DNA of 36,804 nucleotides, taken from positions 1 through 36,804 of the forward strand of contig DKAS01000141.1 in the NCBI GenBank assembly GCA_002448875.1, in the 5' to 3' direction. The notes below the pieces were generated by a model. That model searched no databases and had not been told where the DNA came from. It saw only the letters and a program-made list of their open reading frames with translations. Position numbers and translations under genes: made by a program. Each line of letters starts with the position of its first letter. Positions within the stretch are counted from its first letter, which is position 1. The stretch is from Proteobacteria bacterium UBA6920. GTDB taxonomy: Bacteria > Pseudomonadota > Gammaproteobacteria > SG8-11. Shown here piece after piece: positions 26,131 to 34,051 of this stretch.

Positions 26131-26796
26131 CTAGGCGTACAAGGTCCTGCCATAACCATTCTTATCGCGAATGTAGGCGTACAGCTTCTGCTCGAATCCC
26201 TGGGGCACCGAATCCCAGATGCTCTGTCGTTGCAGGCAGGCGTCGGCCCAGCGGCGTAATTTCGGCTTGTCGTTGAAAGGGTCGGTACCATGGCGCCGCT
26301 CCAGAAGCTCCATGCGCAGAAAGGCTGGCGTGTAGGCGGTATCGATGAGACTGAATCGGGAACCGTTGAAAAACGGGCCCTCCCCCAGCACCCCCTCCAG
26401 CTTCGCCAGTTTGTCGTTCAACTGTTGATAGTTTTCGTCATACGCCGGCTTATCCGGGGCGGTAAAACAACGATAGTGGCTGAACAGCACTTCTTCCGCG
26501 AAGACGATCCAGGCACGGTTCAAGGCGCGTTGCAGCGGATCCTGCGGATGCAGCGACGGGGGATGGATTTCATCGAGGTATTCATTGATCACCGCGGATT
26601 CGAACAGCGAGATTTCGCCCACCCGCAGCACCGGCACTCGATGACTGGGCGAGATGGCTTTGAACCATTCGGGGGGATGGGTCAGCTCGTCCAGGGTGAG
26701 ATAAACAACGTCAACTTTAACCCGTTTTTCCAGCAAAGTAATGACGGAGCGTTGGACAAATGGGCAAAGTTCGAAACTGACCAGGGTGCTTTTCAT
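26131..26796 (-). CDS. Glutathione S-transferase family protein
   Basis: The N-terminal thioredoxin fold has CPFVQR at residues 11-16, with Cys as likely nucleophile (Omega/beta-like rather than Ser or Tyr type), then HRVPVLRVGE and the glutathione-binding FESAVINEYLDE. The helical C-terminal domain includes FFNGSRFSLIDTAYTPAFLRME, with the structural Asp of GST N-capping boxes. At 221 residues it has normal length. It could act in thiol exchange, dehalogenation or detoxification. I chose ATG 26796 because GGGAG lies eight bases upstream and the fold starts at once. Confidence 0.85.
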   Translation of the reverse strand: MKSTLVSFELCPFVQRSVITLLEKRVKVDVVYLTLDELTHPPEWFKAISPSHRVPVLRVGEISLFESAVINEYLDEIHPPSLHPQDPLQRALNRAWIVFAEEVLFSHYRCFTAPDKPAYDENYQQLNDKLAKLEGVLGEGPFFNGSRFSLIDTAYTPAFLRMELLERRHGTDPFNDKPKLRRWADACLQRQSIWDSVPQGFEQKLYAYIRDKNGYGRTLYA

Positions 26797-26863
26797 CCGC
26801 TTGACTCCCGTAGGTCCTCCGGACGTGGCGCAGGCCGCGACCGGAGGCAAGTTACCGTGATCT

Positions 26864-26885
26864 GACCCGGATGCCGGTCCGGGTC
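26864..26885 (-). terminator. Hairpin behind the small membrane protein gene
   Basis: GACCCGG (26864-26870) pairs with CCGGGTC (26879-26885) around an 8-base loop, about 50 bases past the stop of the leftward two-gene unit. There is no U-run, so the assignment is weak. Confidence 0.35.
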
Positions 26886-26936
26886 CCTCTCCCGGATATC
26901 AGAGAGCAAAAATTCCAAACACCCCGATCCGCGCTT

Positions 26937-27395
26937 TCATTGAGGCGCCGCGGCTTGTCCTTTTTCACTACCCTGGTCCTGCACCGAACGAAACAGATAA
27001 CCGGCAATGGCGCCGAGAATGCCAATGGCCGCGGTGAGCTGCTCCGAGGTGCTGACAACCAGGACCAGAATGATCGTGCCGAAAATAATCAGAATCAATC
27101 CCGCGGTGTTAACCACGTCCTTGGGCGAATGATCATGCTTCTGCAGGAACCACAGCACGACGATCAGGGAAAATATGCACAGCAGGCCCAGCAGGACGAT
27201 ATACCAGAATTCGTTATCGATCTGCAGCCGCTTCAGATCGCTCTTCTGATCGGCGACGGCGCCGCCGCCATTATCATTTTTCTGATAGTCCTCGGAATAT
27301 GCAATGAAGCCTTCCGGTGCGGCGCTTTCACTGGTGGCAGCCATACAGGGCTGGCCAAGAATCAAAACGAAGAAAAGGAAAAAAATATTGCGCAT
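26937..27395 (-). CDS. Small exported membrane protein, unknown
   Basis: I do not recognise this 152-residue protein. It has a signal peptide (NIFFLFFVLILGQPCMA), an Asn/Gly/Asp-rich soluble loop, and two or three membrane helices (EFWYIVLLGLLCIFSLIVVLWFL, then NTAGLILIIFGTIILVLVVS and QLTAAIGILGAIAGYLF), with Gln/Ala-rich end. Between the first two helices lies KHDHSP. It lies 21 bases behind the next small exported protein gene on the same strand, so the two form an operon. The function may be envelope-related. Confidence 0.65.
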   Translation of the reverse strand: MRNIFFLFFVLILGQPCMAATSESAAPEGFIAYSEDYQKNDNGGGAVADQKSDLKRLQIDNEFWYIVLLGLLCIFSLIVVLWFLQKHDHSPKDVVNTAGLILIIFGTIILVLVVSTSEQLTAAIGILGAIAGYLFRSVQDQGSEKGQAAAPQ

Positions 27396-27416
27396 AACAA
27401 GCCCCCTGGCATCAAT

Positions 27417-27734
27417 TTAATTTTCCGCGCGCTTCAGAACTTCCGTATAAAACTTCGCTTCGTCATAGCGGTCCTTTTCCACGGCGAGCTTTGCCCTTTT
27501 CCGGTATTCTTCGATCAGCTTGGCGCGATCTTCCTTGGTAGCCTGCATGATATAGCGAACGGCATCGTTGATCGCCTTTTCACGCGCGCTTTGCTTTGTC
27601 GTAACGGGGGGAGGCGCGGTACCGTCTTGATCGGATCCGTACTTGTCGAGCGAACCGGCAAGTGCGGCATTTAAGCAAAGCGAGGACAGCACCAGAGCGA
27701 AAGTAAATTGGATCATCAATCCGGTTCTGCTCAT
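27417..27734 (-). CDS. Small secreted helical protein, unknown
   Basis: The 105-residue product has a signal peptide (FTFALVLSSLCLNAALA). A short Gly/Asp/Pro linker is followed by a charged helical domain (REKAINDAVRYIMQATKEDRAKLIEEYRKRAKLAVEK, then YDEAKFYTEVLKRAEN) that may form a coiled pair. There are no Cys or metal motifs in the mature part. I do not recognise the family. GGAG stands eight bases ahead of ATG 27734. It is first in a two-gene unit with the membrane protein, which suggests that they work together. Confidence 0.65.
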   Translation of the reverse strand: MSRTGLMIQFTFALVLSSLCLNAALAGSLDKYGSDQDGTAPPPVTTKQSAREKAINDAVRYIMQATKEDRAKLIEEYRKRAKLAVEKDRYDEAKFYTEVLKRAEN

Positions 27735-28069
27735 TGTAGATTCTCCAGGTTCAGAATGCAGGCAATCCTGCCGGGTTAGGCATCCATTGCCACATCGACT
27801 ATTCAGCAAGATCAATAAATATTAGTCGAAAAAATATTAGCATACGCTGCGTTGATATTCGAGCATGGAGCTGTAGGGACACACCTGCGATCGACGCCTG
27901 GTGACCGGCGAACGGATGCCAGGCTGGCCAGGGCGGTGACCGGTATCAGGCAATTACCCGATAAAAGTTCAGAATCATTTCCCGGGAGCGCCGGGATTGG
28001 GGAAAAAAGCGACAAAAAAAAGCGGAGGGGGGCTCCCCTCCGCTCTTCCTTTAATGCAATACCGTTTTT
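27735..28069. other. Intergenic region between peroxidase terminator and small-protein operon
   Basis: It holds the terminator of the peroxidase gene at its right end and, left of about 27850, AT-rich sequence (ATAAATATTAGTCGAAAAAATATTAG region) that should carry the promoter of the small exported protein pair. No gene was supported. Confidence 0.5.
28014..28044 (-). terminator. Intrinsic terminator of the di-haem peroxidase gene
   Basis: AGCGGAGGGG (28021-28030) pairs perfectly with CCCCTCCGCT (28035-28044) around GGCT. Read on the minus strand, the hairpin is followed by seven T (28014-28020). It stands 25 bases past the peroxidase stop. Confidence 0.88.
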
Positions 28070-30217
28070 TTACAATCCCAGGAACGTACCGATATCGGCA
28101 CCGCCCGCCGCACCGGTAGCAGGCAGGATAATAACGTCATCCACCGCCTTGCCGGTGGTATCGGCCACGGTCGATACCTGATCGCCGGGATGACCATTAG
28201 GTATGGTCAGTTGCGGACGATCGAAGGGCGCGGCATTGATACGAACACGCGGATCGGTCAGGGACTTGATAAAGGCAATCAACGCCGCCTTGTCCACCGC
28301 AGTCAGACCCAGGAGCGCCATGTCCGGCGGCGTGTTGGTGCAGGTATCGCCAAAGCCGGTGGTGTCACCGATGCCATTGACGCTACCCAAACCGGTACAG
28401 GGCACATCCCGACGGTTGCCCCCACGATTATAGAAATCCACCAACTGCTCCAGCGAAGCATAGCTGCCATTGTGGAAATACGGACCGGTCAACTCGGCAT
28501 TGCGTACCGACGGTGCCTTGAACGCGCCATCGACGTCTACCCGCTCACCGAGGACGATGGGACCCGGCACCTGGAACAGCGCCGGGTCAAACGCGATGTT
28601 GTCGATGATCGCACCGGTGGCGACCTGCCGCGAGAAGGACAGAGGGAAGCCTCCCAGGTTGGCGCCGATACCGTGATCGTTGACGCTGGGGGTGACGCCG
28701 ATGTTATAAAAACCGACATCATACAAGGCGGCACCGCCGTCAACCATGAACATGCGTTCGATACCGATACCATTGGGCAGCGGCGGCACCCCGGGCAGCA
28801 CCGCGGCGCGCAAGGTGGCGGCGGTGAACTCTGGCCCGAAATGGCAGACGATGCAACGGCCCTGGGCGGTGAACACGTTCAGCCCCGCCAGTTCCTGCGC
28901 ACCGAAACCCGCGACCGGGGTGAAGGCGGTATTCACGTTGGCTTCCATCCAGACATCGAAGGGCGCCTTGCTGGACACCAGGGTTGCTTCATACATCTGG
29001 ATGGCCAACCCCCAGAACAACGAGAAATTGACTTCCATCTGGCTGTACACGCCGGGGGTCGTTTGCAGGAAATCCTGCGCGCCCCTGGGCACCACGTCGC
29101 CCACGGCGTTGTAGGCTTCGGCGTTCAGCTCTTTCTTCCAGTAGCGTTCATGAAATGCGCGGCGGATCATCTGTTCATAGGTAAAACGCAGACCCTGGCC
29201 GGTGGTGTTGCGGACACCGCCGAGGACGCTGTCATTGACCGCCACATCCTGCGTGCCCAGGGCGCGACGTTTCATCAGCTTTTTACCCAGATCAGGGAAC
29301 ACGCGGCCGGCGCAGCTCATTTCGAAATCCGACAGGGGCGGACCCACCGCCTGCGACGCCAAGCTGGCGTTGTCGATGGCGACCGCTACCGTGGTGACCC
29401 GCTCGCCCGCGCCCATCACCAGGATGCCGGGATTGGTATCCTGCGCCGTCGGCAGATTGCCGCGCAGACCCAGGGGGTTCAGGCCGTTGAAAATATTATT
29501 GGCGCGACCGTCCCAGAAATTACGGTGATTGAACACGGCATTGATCATGGTCGGCGTATTGCGCGGTTCCACTTTGCGCACCGGCACGCCGCCGGAATTG
29601 AACACGTCGCCGCTGGGCGCACCGCAGGTATCGGTGGCGGCGGCGCGCTGATTGGGAACGGCAATGAACGGTGCGCCAAACGTGCCCTGCGAGGAGGTGA
29701 TATCGTTGGTGGTATAGATGATCGCCGAATTGCGGTCCAGCTCGTCAACCAGCTGGTGGAAAGGGAAATCCAGACCGTTCAAGGTGTAGTTGGGCCCCGG
29801 CACCGCGCCCGACGCGGTAACGCTGGTGATCTGGTCGTTGACATTCGGATTGCCGAAGTGCTTGTCCGGATTCGCCACCCCGGTGGGATCGATTACCCCG
29901 GGCAGGCCGGGATTGAGCTGGTTCTTGACGCGACTGTCGGCGCCGGCGTGGAAATGACAGCTGGCGCAAGCCTGGCCATCGCTGCCCGCCTGCATGTCCC
30001 AGAACAAGGCCTTACCCAGCTCAATGGCCGCCTGCCGGTTTTTGACGAAATCCGCCAGATTGACCGGCTCCGGTACCGGAACGGTGGCCAGGGAATCCAG
30101 ACCGAACGCGCGCGCGTCGTTGGGTACGTCGATGGCGATCGTAGTTTGCGCGGCGATCAATAAAGGCAGCGCTGTCGATGCGGCGAAGACTAACCTTCGC
30201 TGTTGAAGCATTTTCAT
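28070..30217 (-). CDS. Double-length di-haem cytochrome c peroxidase (MauG/CCP superfamily)
   Basis: An N-terminal signal (VFAASTALPLLIAAQTTIA) exports this 715-residue protein. Haem sites are CASCH at 84-88 and CIVCH at 455-459. Family blocks ELGKALFWD, NTPTMINAVFNHRNFWDGRANN, FKAPSVRNAELTGPYFHNG and EQLVDFYNRGGN are all present. Standard CCPs are about 330 residues; this one holds about 200 extra residues in the N-terminal haem domain and between the domains, like the long surface-associated CCP of Methylococcus. Such enzymes reduce peroxide or oxidise protein or metal substrates with electrons from cytochromes or copper proteins. GGGGGAG precedes ATG 30217. It ends at its own terminator. 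The multicopper oxidase gene is 4 kb away on the same strand. Confidence 0.9.
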   Translation of the reverse strand: MKMLQQRRLVFAASTALPLLIAAQTTIAIDVPNDARAFGLDSLATVPVPEPVNLADFVKNRQAAIELGKALFWDMQAGSDGQACASCHFHAGADSRVKNQLNPGLPGVIDPTGVANPDKHFGNPNVNDQITSVTASGAVPGPNYTLNGLDFPFHQLVDELDRNSAIIYTTNDITSSQGTFGAPFIAVPNQRAAATDTCGAPSGDVFNSGGVPVRKVEPRNTPTMINAVFNHRNFWDGRANNIFNGLNPLGLRGNLPTAQDTNPGILVMGAGERVTTVAVAIDNASLASQAVGPPLSDFEMSCAGRVFPDLGKKLMKRRALGTQDVAVNDSVLGGVRNTTGQGLRFTYEQMIRRAFHERYWKKELNAEAYNAVGDVVPRGAQDFLQTTPGVYSQMEVNFSLFWGLAIQMYEATLVSSKAPFDVWMEANVNTAFTPVAGFGAQELAGLNVFTAQGRCIVCHFGPEFTAATLRAAVLPGVPPLPNGIGIERMFMVDGGAALYDVGFYNIGVTPSVNDHGIGANLGGFPLSFSRQVATGAIIDNIAFDPALFQVPGPIVLGERVDVDGAFKAPSVRNAELTGPYFHNGSYASLEQLVDFYNRGGNRRDVPCTGLGSVNGIGDTTGFGDTCTNTPPDMALLGLTAVDKAALIAFIKSLTDPRVRINAAPFDRPQLTIPNGHPGDQVSTVADTTGKAVDDVIILPATGAAGGADIGTFLGL

Positions 30218-30569
30218 GTTACTCCCCCAATAATTATTTACAGACAAATGCCAGATAGTTCTGATAAGTGCATGTTGTTGGTAAACGTTTGCTGGCGCCT
30301 CACCTCCTCACTTTTATTGAAACAAGATTTATTTTCTGGTTTCCGCTTCAACCGCAATGTCATGAAACATGAATTGAGGCTGAATTTGATCAACGCTAGC
30401 AGATGGACTTGATCTGATTCATTAATGCTTTATTAATACTGCGACGTACCATCATGAAGTGCTTTTCCCCGGCTCGTTGTCTCGGAGCTAACCGCGTTGC
30501 CCTGGACACCCTCCAGCGCTGTATGAAGGATTGAGTTATAAAATCAAATACTTTCCGACTCTTCCCGGC

Positions 30570-30583
30570 TTGTCAGGACACCC
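30570..30583 (+). repeat. 14-bp direct repeat, copy 1
   Basis: TTGTCAGGACACCC occurs here and again at 30754-30767 in the same direction, 184 bp apart. The second copy is the exact boundary of the oxidoreductase relic. A similar sequence with one base missing, GGGTGCCTGACAAA, is at 32563-32576 in reverse orientation. Confidence 0.6.
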
Positions 30584-30674
30584 AGAGAGCGGGTCATGGA
30601 GTATAGAAATGGAGGAATTAACGAACGCCGATATCGGCGATGTATTTTTTATGTCAAATTTAATTGGATATTAT

Positions 30675-30752
30675 TTAATCAATGCTGACCACTACCTTGC
30701 CGCGTGCACTGCCCGCGCCGTAGTACTTGAGCACCGCGATGACGTCCGCCAC
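30675..30752 (-). pseudogene. C-terminal relic of an MDR alcohol dehydrogenase
   Basis: The 25 codons before TAA 30675-30677 read VADVIAVLKYYGAGSARGKV then VVSID. The intact oxidoreductase 2 kb away ends VIAAFKYYGAGRARGKVVVRMED, so these are the same C-terminus with about a quarter of bases differing. Homology stops exactly at the 14-bp repeat at 30754. There is no start, cofactor site or ribosome site; it is a gene remnant, not a working gene. Confidence 0.8.
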
Positions 30753-30753
30753 T

Positions 30754-30767
30754 TTGTCAGGACACCC
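30754..30767 (+). repeat. 14-bp direct repeat, copy 2
   Basis: This is an identical copy of the 14 bases at 30570-30583. It lies at the point where similarity to the MDR oxidoreductase gene breaks off, as expected if the repeat marks a recombination or insertion/excision joint. Confidence 0.6.
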
Positions 30768-30805
30768 GCGAAAATGCGTCATCGAGCTGTGTATTGGTGA
30801 TTTCA

Positions 30806-31378
30806 TCACCGGATCAGGAGAATCAGAGCAGCTGTAGCCACGGCAATCAGCAAGGTTCGTATTCCGGACCACAACCAAAATGTCCCGCTGATCCGCCCAA
30901 GATAGATGCCGAGGAGAAAGATCAGCGCCAGGGCCGTCACCAGCGCGGCAGGCAGTGGCGGCAGGAGCAGCGTCATACCCGCCTGCCCCAACCACAACGG
31001 GGTGATTATCAACAGAGATATCATCAACGGTGCGGCGCCATTCACCAGTGCGATGACCACTGGCAGCACATGCGCCGCTCGTCCATAGGCCGATGCGCCG
31101 AGATCGGCCACCATCGCCCTCTCAAGCGCGCGCAGCTCGTTCTGTTTTTCAGCAGCTTCACTCAACCAGGCACTGGTCATACCGCTGACACCCAACGCGA
31201 CGGCAGCACCGACACAGGCGGTTATGACCACGGAAAGATCGACAGGCGCGCTGACCTCGAAACCCACGATCAATCCCTGCATGGTCAGCGCGCCGTCGAA
31301 CCCATTGACGATAAAATAACGGCGTGCGATCAATTGGGTATGGGTTATTTGCAGTAATGCGCGAAGCTGGCGCAGCAT
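30806..31378 (-). CDS. VIT1/CCC1-like iron/manganese transporter
   Basis: This 190-residue inner membrane protein opens with LIARRYFIVNGFDGALTMQGLIVGF, the first transmembrane helix signature of VIT1/CCC1 proteins (the NGFDG or DG motif). Further hydrophobic segments follow: VVITACVGAAVALGVSGM, HVLPVVIALVNGAAPLMISLLII, LPAALVTALALIFLLGIYLG and IRTLLIAVATAALILLI. ALERAMVADLGASAYGRA lies in the position of the cytoplasmic metal-binding region, which is shorter and has fewer Glu than in plant VIT1. The family exports or stores Fe(II) or Mn(II). It follows a DUF211 gene by ten bases, in one operon. Confidence 0.78.
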   Translation of the reverse strand: MLRQLRALLQITHTQLIARRYFIVNGFDGALTMQGLIVGFEVSAPVDLSVVITACVGAAVALGVSGMTSAWLSEAAEKQNELRALERAMVADLGASAYGRAAHVLPVVIALVNGAAPLMISLLIITPLWLGQAGMTLLLPPLPAALVTALALIFLLGIYLGRISGTFWLWSGIRTLLIAVATAALILLIR

Positions 31379-31388
31379 GCATCACCTT

Positions 31389-31667
31389 TTAGCCGGCCGC
31401 TTCCGGCTCAGCCGTACTTTCCACCTCAACCTCGTCGATGCTGTGTATTGAAGCACCCAGGCCAGCAATAACGTCATGGATGGCTTGGTAGTCGAGATTG
31501 CTTCCTTCCACCTCGATCACGACGGTTTCGGTTTTCTCATCGACGGTGGCAACGGTAAGCTTGACGCGTGCGCTCGGCGATTTATCGGCGATTGCCAGGG
31601 AAAACTCCAGCCCGTTTGGCTGGTGCGGCTTGAGCACGTCCAGCACTATGCGTTTTACGCAGGCCAT
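31389..31667 (-). CDS. DUF211 family protein
   Basis: This 92-residue protein starts MACVKRIVLDVLKPHQPNG and contains ARVKLTVATVDEKTETVVIE, then VEGSNLDYQAIHDVIAGLGASIHSIDEVE, all standard for DUF211, a ferredoxin-like fold best known from archaea. The family is a small homomultimer of unknown role, often next to membrane proteins. AGGA precedes ATG 31667. It is first in a unit with the VIT1-like transporter and may regulate or assist it. Confidence 0.85.
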   Translation of the reverse strand: MACVKRIVLDVLKPHQPNGLEFSLAIADKSPSARVKLTVATVDEKTETVVIEVEGSNLDYQAIHDVIAGLGASIHSIDEVEVESTAEPEAAG

Positions 31668-31703
31668 GGTGCAGTCCTCCACTTTTCGGCAAGCGAACCG
31701 CCA

Positions 31704-32510
31704 CTACTGTTCATGGCTTATGCTTTTTACGATGTAGCCACCGGATTTTTCATCGTGTTCAAGCCGCAAAAGACCGCGCGTCTGTGCTTCCTCCAACAGC
31801 AGCCCGAAACTCCGGAAACCGTGATAGCTCTCGTTGAAACCCGGCTTACGCCGCTTCAGCGCCTGTTTGATCATGGATCCCCAGACCTTTTCTTCCTCAC
31901 CGCGCTCCTCGAACAGATCCTCGACTGTTTCCATCACCAGATCGAGCGCCTCCTGCCGCTTGCCCGCTTCGCCGGTGGAGGATTTTTCCGTTTGTTTAGC
32001 GGTTTTTTGCCGACGCCGGCCCTGCTTGCTCTCGCCGCGCACCAGGTCATCATAGTATATGAATTCGTCGCAATTGGAGATCAGCAGATCCGAGGTAGAT
32101 TGCTTGACGCCGACACCGATCACCAGTTTGTTGTTTTCGCGCAGTTTGCTGACCAAGGGCGAGAAATCCGAGTCACCGCTGAGGATTACGAAGGTATCGA
32201 CATGTGCCTTGGTATAACAGAGATCGAGGGCATCCACCACCATGCGGATATCCGCAGAATTCTTGCCTGATTGGCGCACATGCGGGATTTCGATAAGCTC
32301 AAACGCCGCCTCGTGCATCGCCGCTTTGAATTCCTTATAGCGATCCCAGTCGCAGTAGGCCTTTTTCACGACGATGTTGCCCTTGAGCAGCAACCGTTCC
32401 AGTACCTTCTGGATATCGAATGCGGCGTACCTGGCCTCGCGCACGCCCAAGGCAACGTTTTCGAAGTCGCAAAACAGGGCCAGATTCTGGGTCTTGGGCT
32501 TGATATTCAT
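31704..32510 (-). CDS. NYN-domain RNase-like protein with C-terminal LOTUS/OST-HTH domain
   Basis: Residues 10-140 are a NYN (PIN-like) nuclease fold with the acidic set Asp15 (FCDFENV), Asp87 and Asp93 (SADIRMVVDALD), and Asp113 and Asp115 (ILSGDSDFSPLV). A Lys/Arg linker (about 155-180) leads to a winged-helix OST-HTH/LOTUS domain near 205-265 (VWGSMIKQALKRRKPGF, YHGFRSFGLLLEEAQTRGLL). NYN-LOTUS proteins probably cut or bind structured RNA. At 268 residues it has family length. ATG 32508-32510 was chosen because MNIKPKTQNLALFCDFENV is the usual start; an upstream in-frame ATG adds 14 residues. Confidence 0.87.
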   Translation of the reverse strand: MNIKPKTQNLALFCDFENVALGVREARYAAFDIQKVLERLLLKGNIVVKKAYCDWDRYKEFKAAMHEAAFELIEIPHVRQSGKNSADIRMVVDALDLCYTKAHVDTFVILSGDSDFSPLVSKLRENNKLVIGVGVKQSTSDLLISNCDEFIYYDDLVRGESKQGRRRQKTAKQTEKSSTGEAGKRQEALDLVMETVEDLFEERGEEEKVWGSMIKQALKRRKPGFNESYHGFRSFGLLLEEAQTRGLLRLEHDEKSGGYIVKSISHEQ

Positions 32511-32735
32511 GGCTATTCCGCTTTGGTACTCCTGTCCGGCTCCAATATTCACGCCCGCGGGTGGGTGCCTGACAAATGATTGGCAGTAGCCCGCACTTTT
32601 TATTATAGCGCCCCCGGTCTACCCTGCGCCATGTCCGCCATGCGTCGAACGGAGTTCGCAGGGATCCCTCTGCGGGACTTCTTCCTATCTTACCCTGTCG
32701 ATACCCCACCGCCGCAGTGGATAAACGACAGGTTT

Positions 32736-33710
32736 CTAGTCCTCCATTCTAACAACCACCTTGCCACGCGCCCTGCCCGCACCGTAATACTTGAACGCGG
32801 CAATGACTTCTTTAAATGGATAAACCCTGTCGATCACTGGCGTGACCTTTCCACTGCGCAACAGTTCGTTCATCGCATCCATGCCAAGGTTGGCGCGATG
32901 CAGCAGTATACGCAGTCGCTTTCGCCCCAGGAGCGATATAATCGGGCCCAGCAGCATGATTGCCATAATCGTCGACGATGCGCCGCCGTGTACGACATAG
33001 CAGCCACCGGACTGCAGAGCGCGACGATAGTCGCGGATGGAACGCAGCGCATGTGCGTCGATGATTAGGTCGTATTGCTTGCCAGCGCGGGTGAAGTCAT
33101 CGCGCTCGTAATCGAGAACCTGATGCGCGCCCAGCGAACGCACGAATTCCATCTTGTCGGCGCTGCATACCGCGGTGATATCCACATCATAGGCGCGCGC
33201 AATCTGCAAAGCGAAGGTACCCGAGCCTCCCGAGGCGCCGTTTATCAATATTTTCTGCCCGTCACGCAGGTGGCCAATCTTCACCAGGGCCTGCCAGGCC
33301 AGCAGCCCGGCCTGCGGCACCGCCGCCGCCTGTTGAAAGGAAAGCACGTCGGGAATTATTGTCAGCGCGTCCTCCGGCGCGGCCACATAGTCGGCAAATC
33401 CACCCATGCCGCAGGCAGAGAGGTCGCCATAGACGCGATCCCCCGTCTTGAATCGCGTTACCAGGCGACCCACCGCCTCCACCGTGCCCGCGATGTCAAA
33501 TCCCAGGGTTTTCAGACGTTTCGGCCGCCACAGTCCGAACATCACGCGGTTGGCCAAGGGTGTAGCATGCAGCAGTTCCCAGTCCCACGAGTTTATGGAG
33601 CATGCGTGTATTCTTACCAATACCTCCCCTGAGGTCGGCGCTGGCTTATCCACCTCGATGATGCGCAGATCATCGGGAGAACCGTACCGGGAAAATTCCA
33701 CCGATTTCAT
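32736..33710 (-). CDS. NAD(P)-dependent MDR oxidoreductase (quinone reductase-like)
   Basis: This 324-residue protein is a zinc-free medium-chain dehydrogenase/reductase. It has KPAPTSGEVLVRIHACSIN, TLGFDIAGTVEAVG, and VPQAGLLAWQAL, then the cofactor site ILINGASGGSGTFALQIA with VCSADKMEFVRSLGAHQVLDY. It ends VIAAFKYYGAGRARGKVVV. Zinc-binding Cys/His sets are missing, as in quinone reductases and related enal reductases. It reduces carbonyl compounds or quinones with NAD(P)H; the substrate is unknown. The same C-terminus, diverged, exists as a relic at 30675-30752. Confidence 0.88.
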   Translation of the reverse strand: MKSVEFSRYGSPDDLRIIEVDKPAPTSGEVLVRIHACSINSWDWELLHATPLANRVMFGLWRPKRLKTLGFDIAGTVEAVGRLVTRFKTGDRVYGDLSACGMGGFADYVAAPEDALTIIPDVLSFQQAAAVPQAGLLAWQALVKIGHLRDGQKILINGASGGSGTFALQIARAYDVDITAVCSADKMEFVRSLGAHQVLDYERDDFTRAGKQYDLIIDAHALRSIRDYRRALQSGGCYVVHGGASSTIMAIMLLGPIISLLGRKRLRILLHRANLGMDAMNELLRSGKVTPVIDRVYPFKEVIAAFKYYGAGRARGKVVVRMED

Positions 33711-34051
33711 CGTCGTTCCATTCCCTGGCAGTGAATCAATACATTTCGTCTTCTATTCACAGTATATGCGATGATGCACGCAATTTCCGGGAATCGCTAC
33801 GGATAAGCTTCTGACCGACGGAAACATGTCCCGCCCGCGAGGATCGAACCGGCTGGTGAAGAGAGAACACCGGCGCCGCCCGCACCGCCCGCCATACATA
33901 AACAAAACTGTCAGGTATTCCCTGGTTGCGGATCGCTGGTGAACCCATACGGCAAGAATATGCACTAGTAGTTTTACGGTGGACTTCGATGTTGGAGCTG
34001 CCTATTGTTCGACTAAAGTACTGTTCAGATATCACAAATTATAAGCAGCGC
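33711..34051. other. Divergent intergenic region ahead of the Fe-S/NrfD operon
   Basis: No gene was supported. GTGAAT (33731-33736) and ATTCAC (33755-33760) form a spaced inverted repeat next to the oxidoreductase start and may be a regulator site. The part right of 33920 should hold the promoter for the rightward operon; a clear -35/-10 pair was not found. Confidence 0.4.

Larger units (their letters stand above)
30218..30805. other. Intergenic region with gene relic and direct repeats
   Basis: No intact gene was found in about 590 bp. It carries the peroxidase promoter region at the left, two copies of a 14-bp direct repeat, and the tail of a lost MDR oxidoreductase gene at 30675-30752. 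AT-rich stretches near 30640-30680 lie just outside the relic. Confidence 0.6.

Noticed and set aside
28190..30163. Open frame of over 650 codons antisense to the di-haem peroxidase gene
   Set aside because: The minus-strand protein has haem motifs, signal and terminator; the antisense product has the His/Arg/Gly-rich makeup of a mirror frame.
30531..30800. Open frame of 89 codons overlapping the dehydrogenase relic
   Set aside because: It runs antisense through the relic and across both repeats, has no ribosome site and shows no family signal.
33838..33850. GGATCGAACC resembling the T-loop of a tRNA on the minus strand
   Set aside because: The flanking five bases do not pair into a T-stem, and no acceptor or anticodon arm can be drawn.
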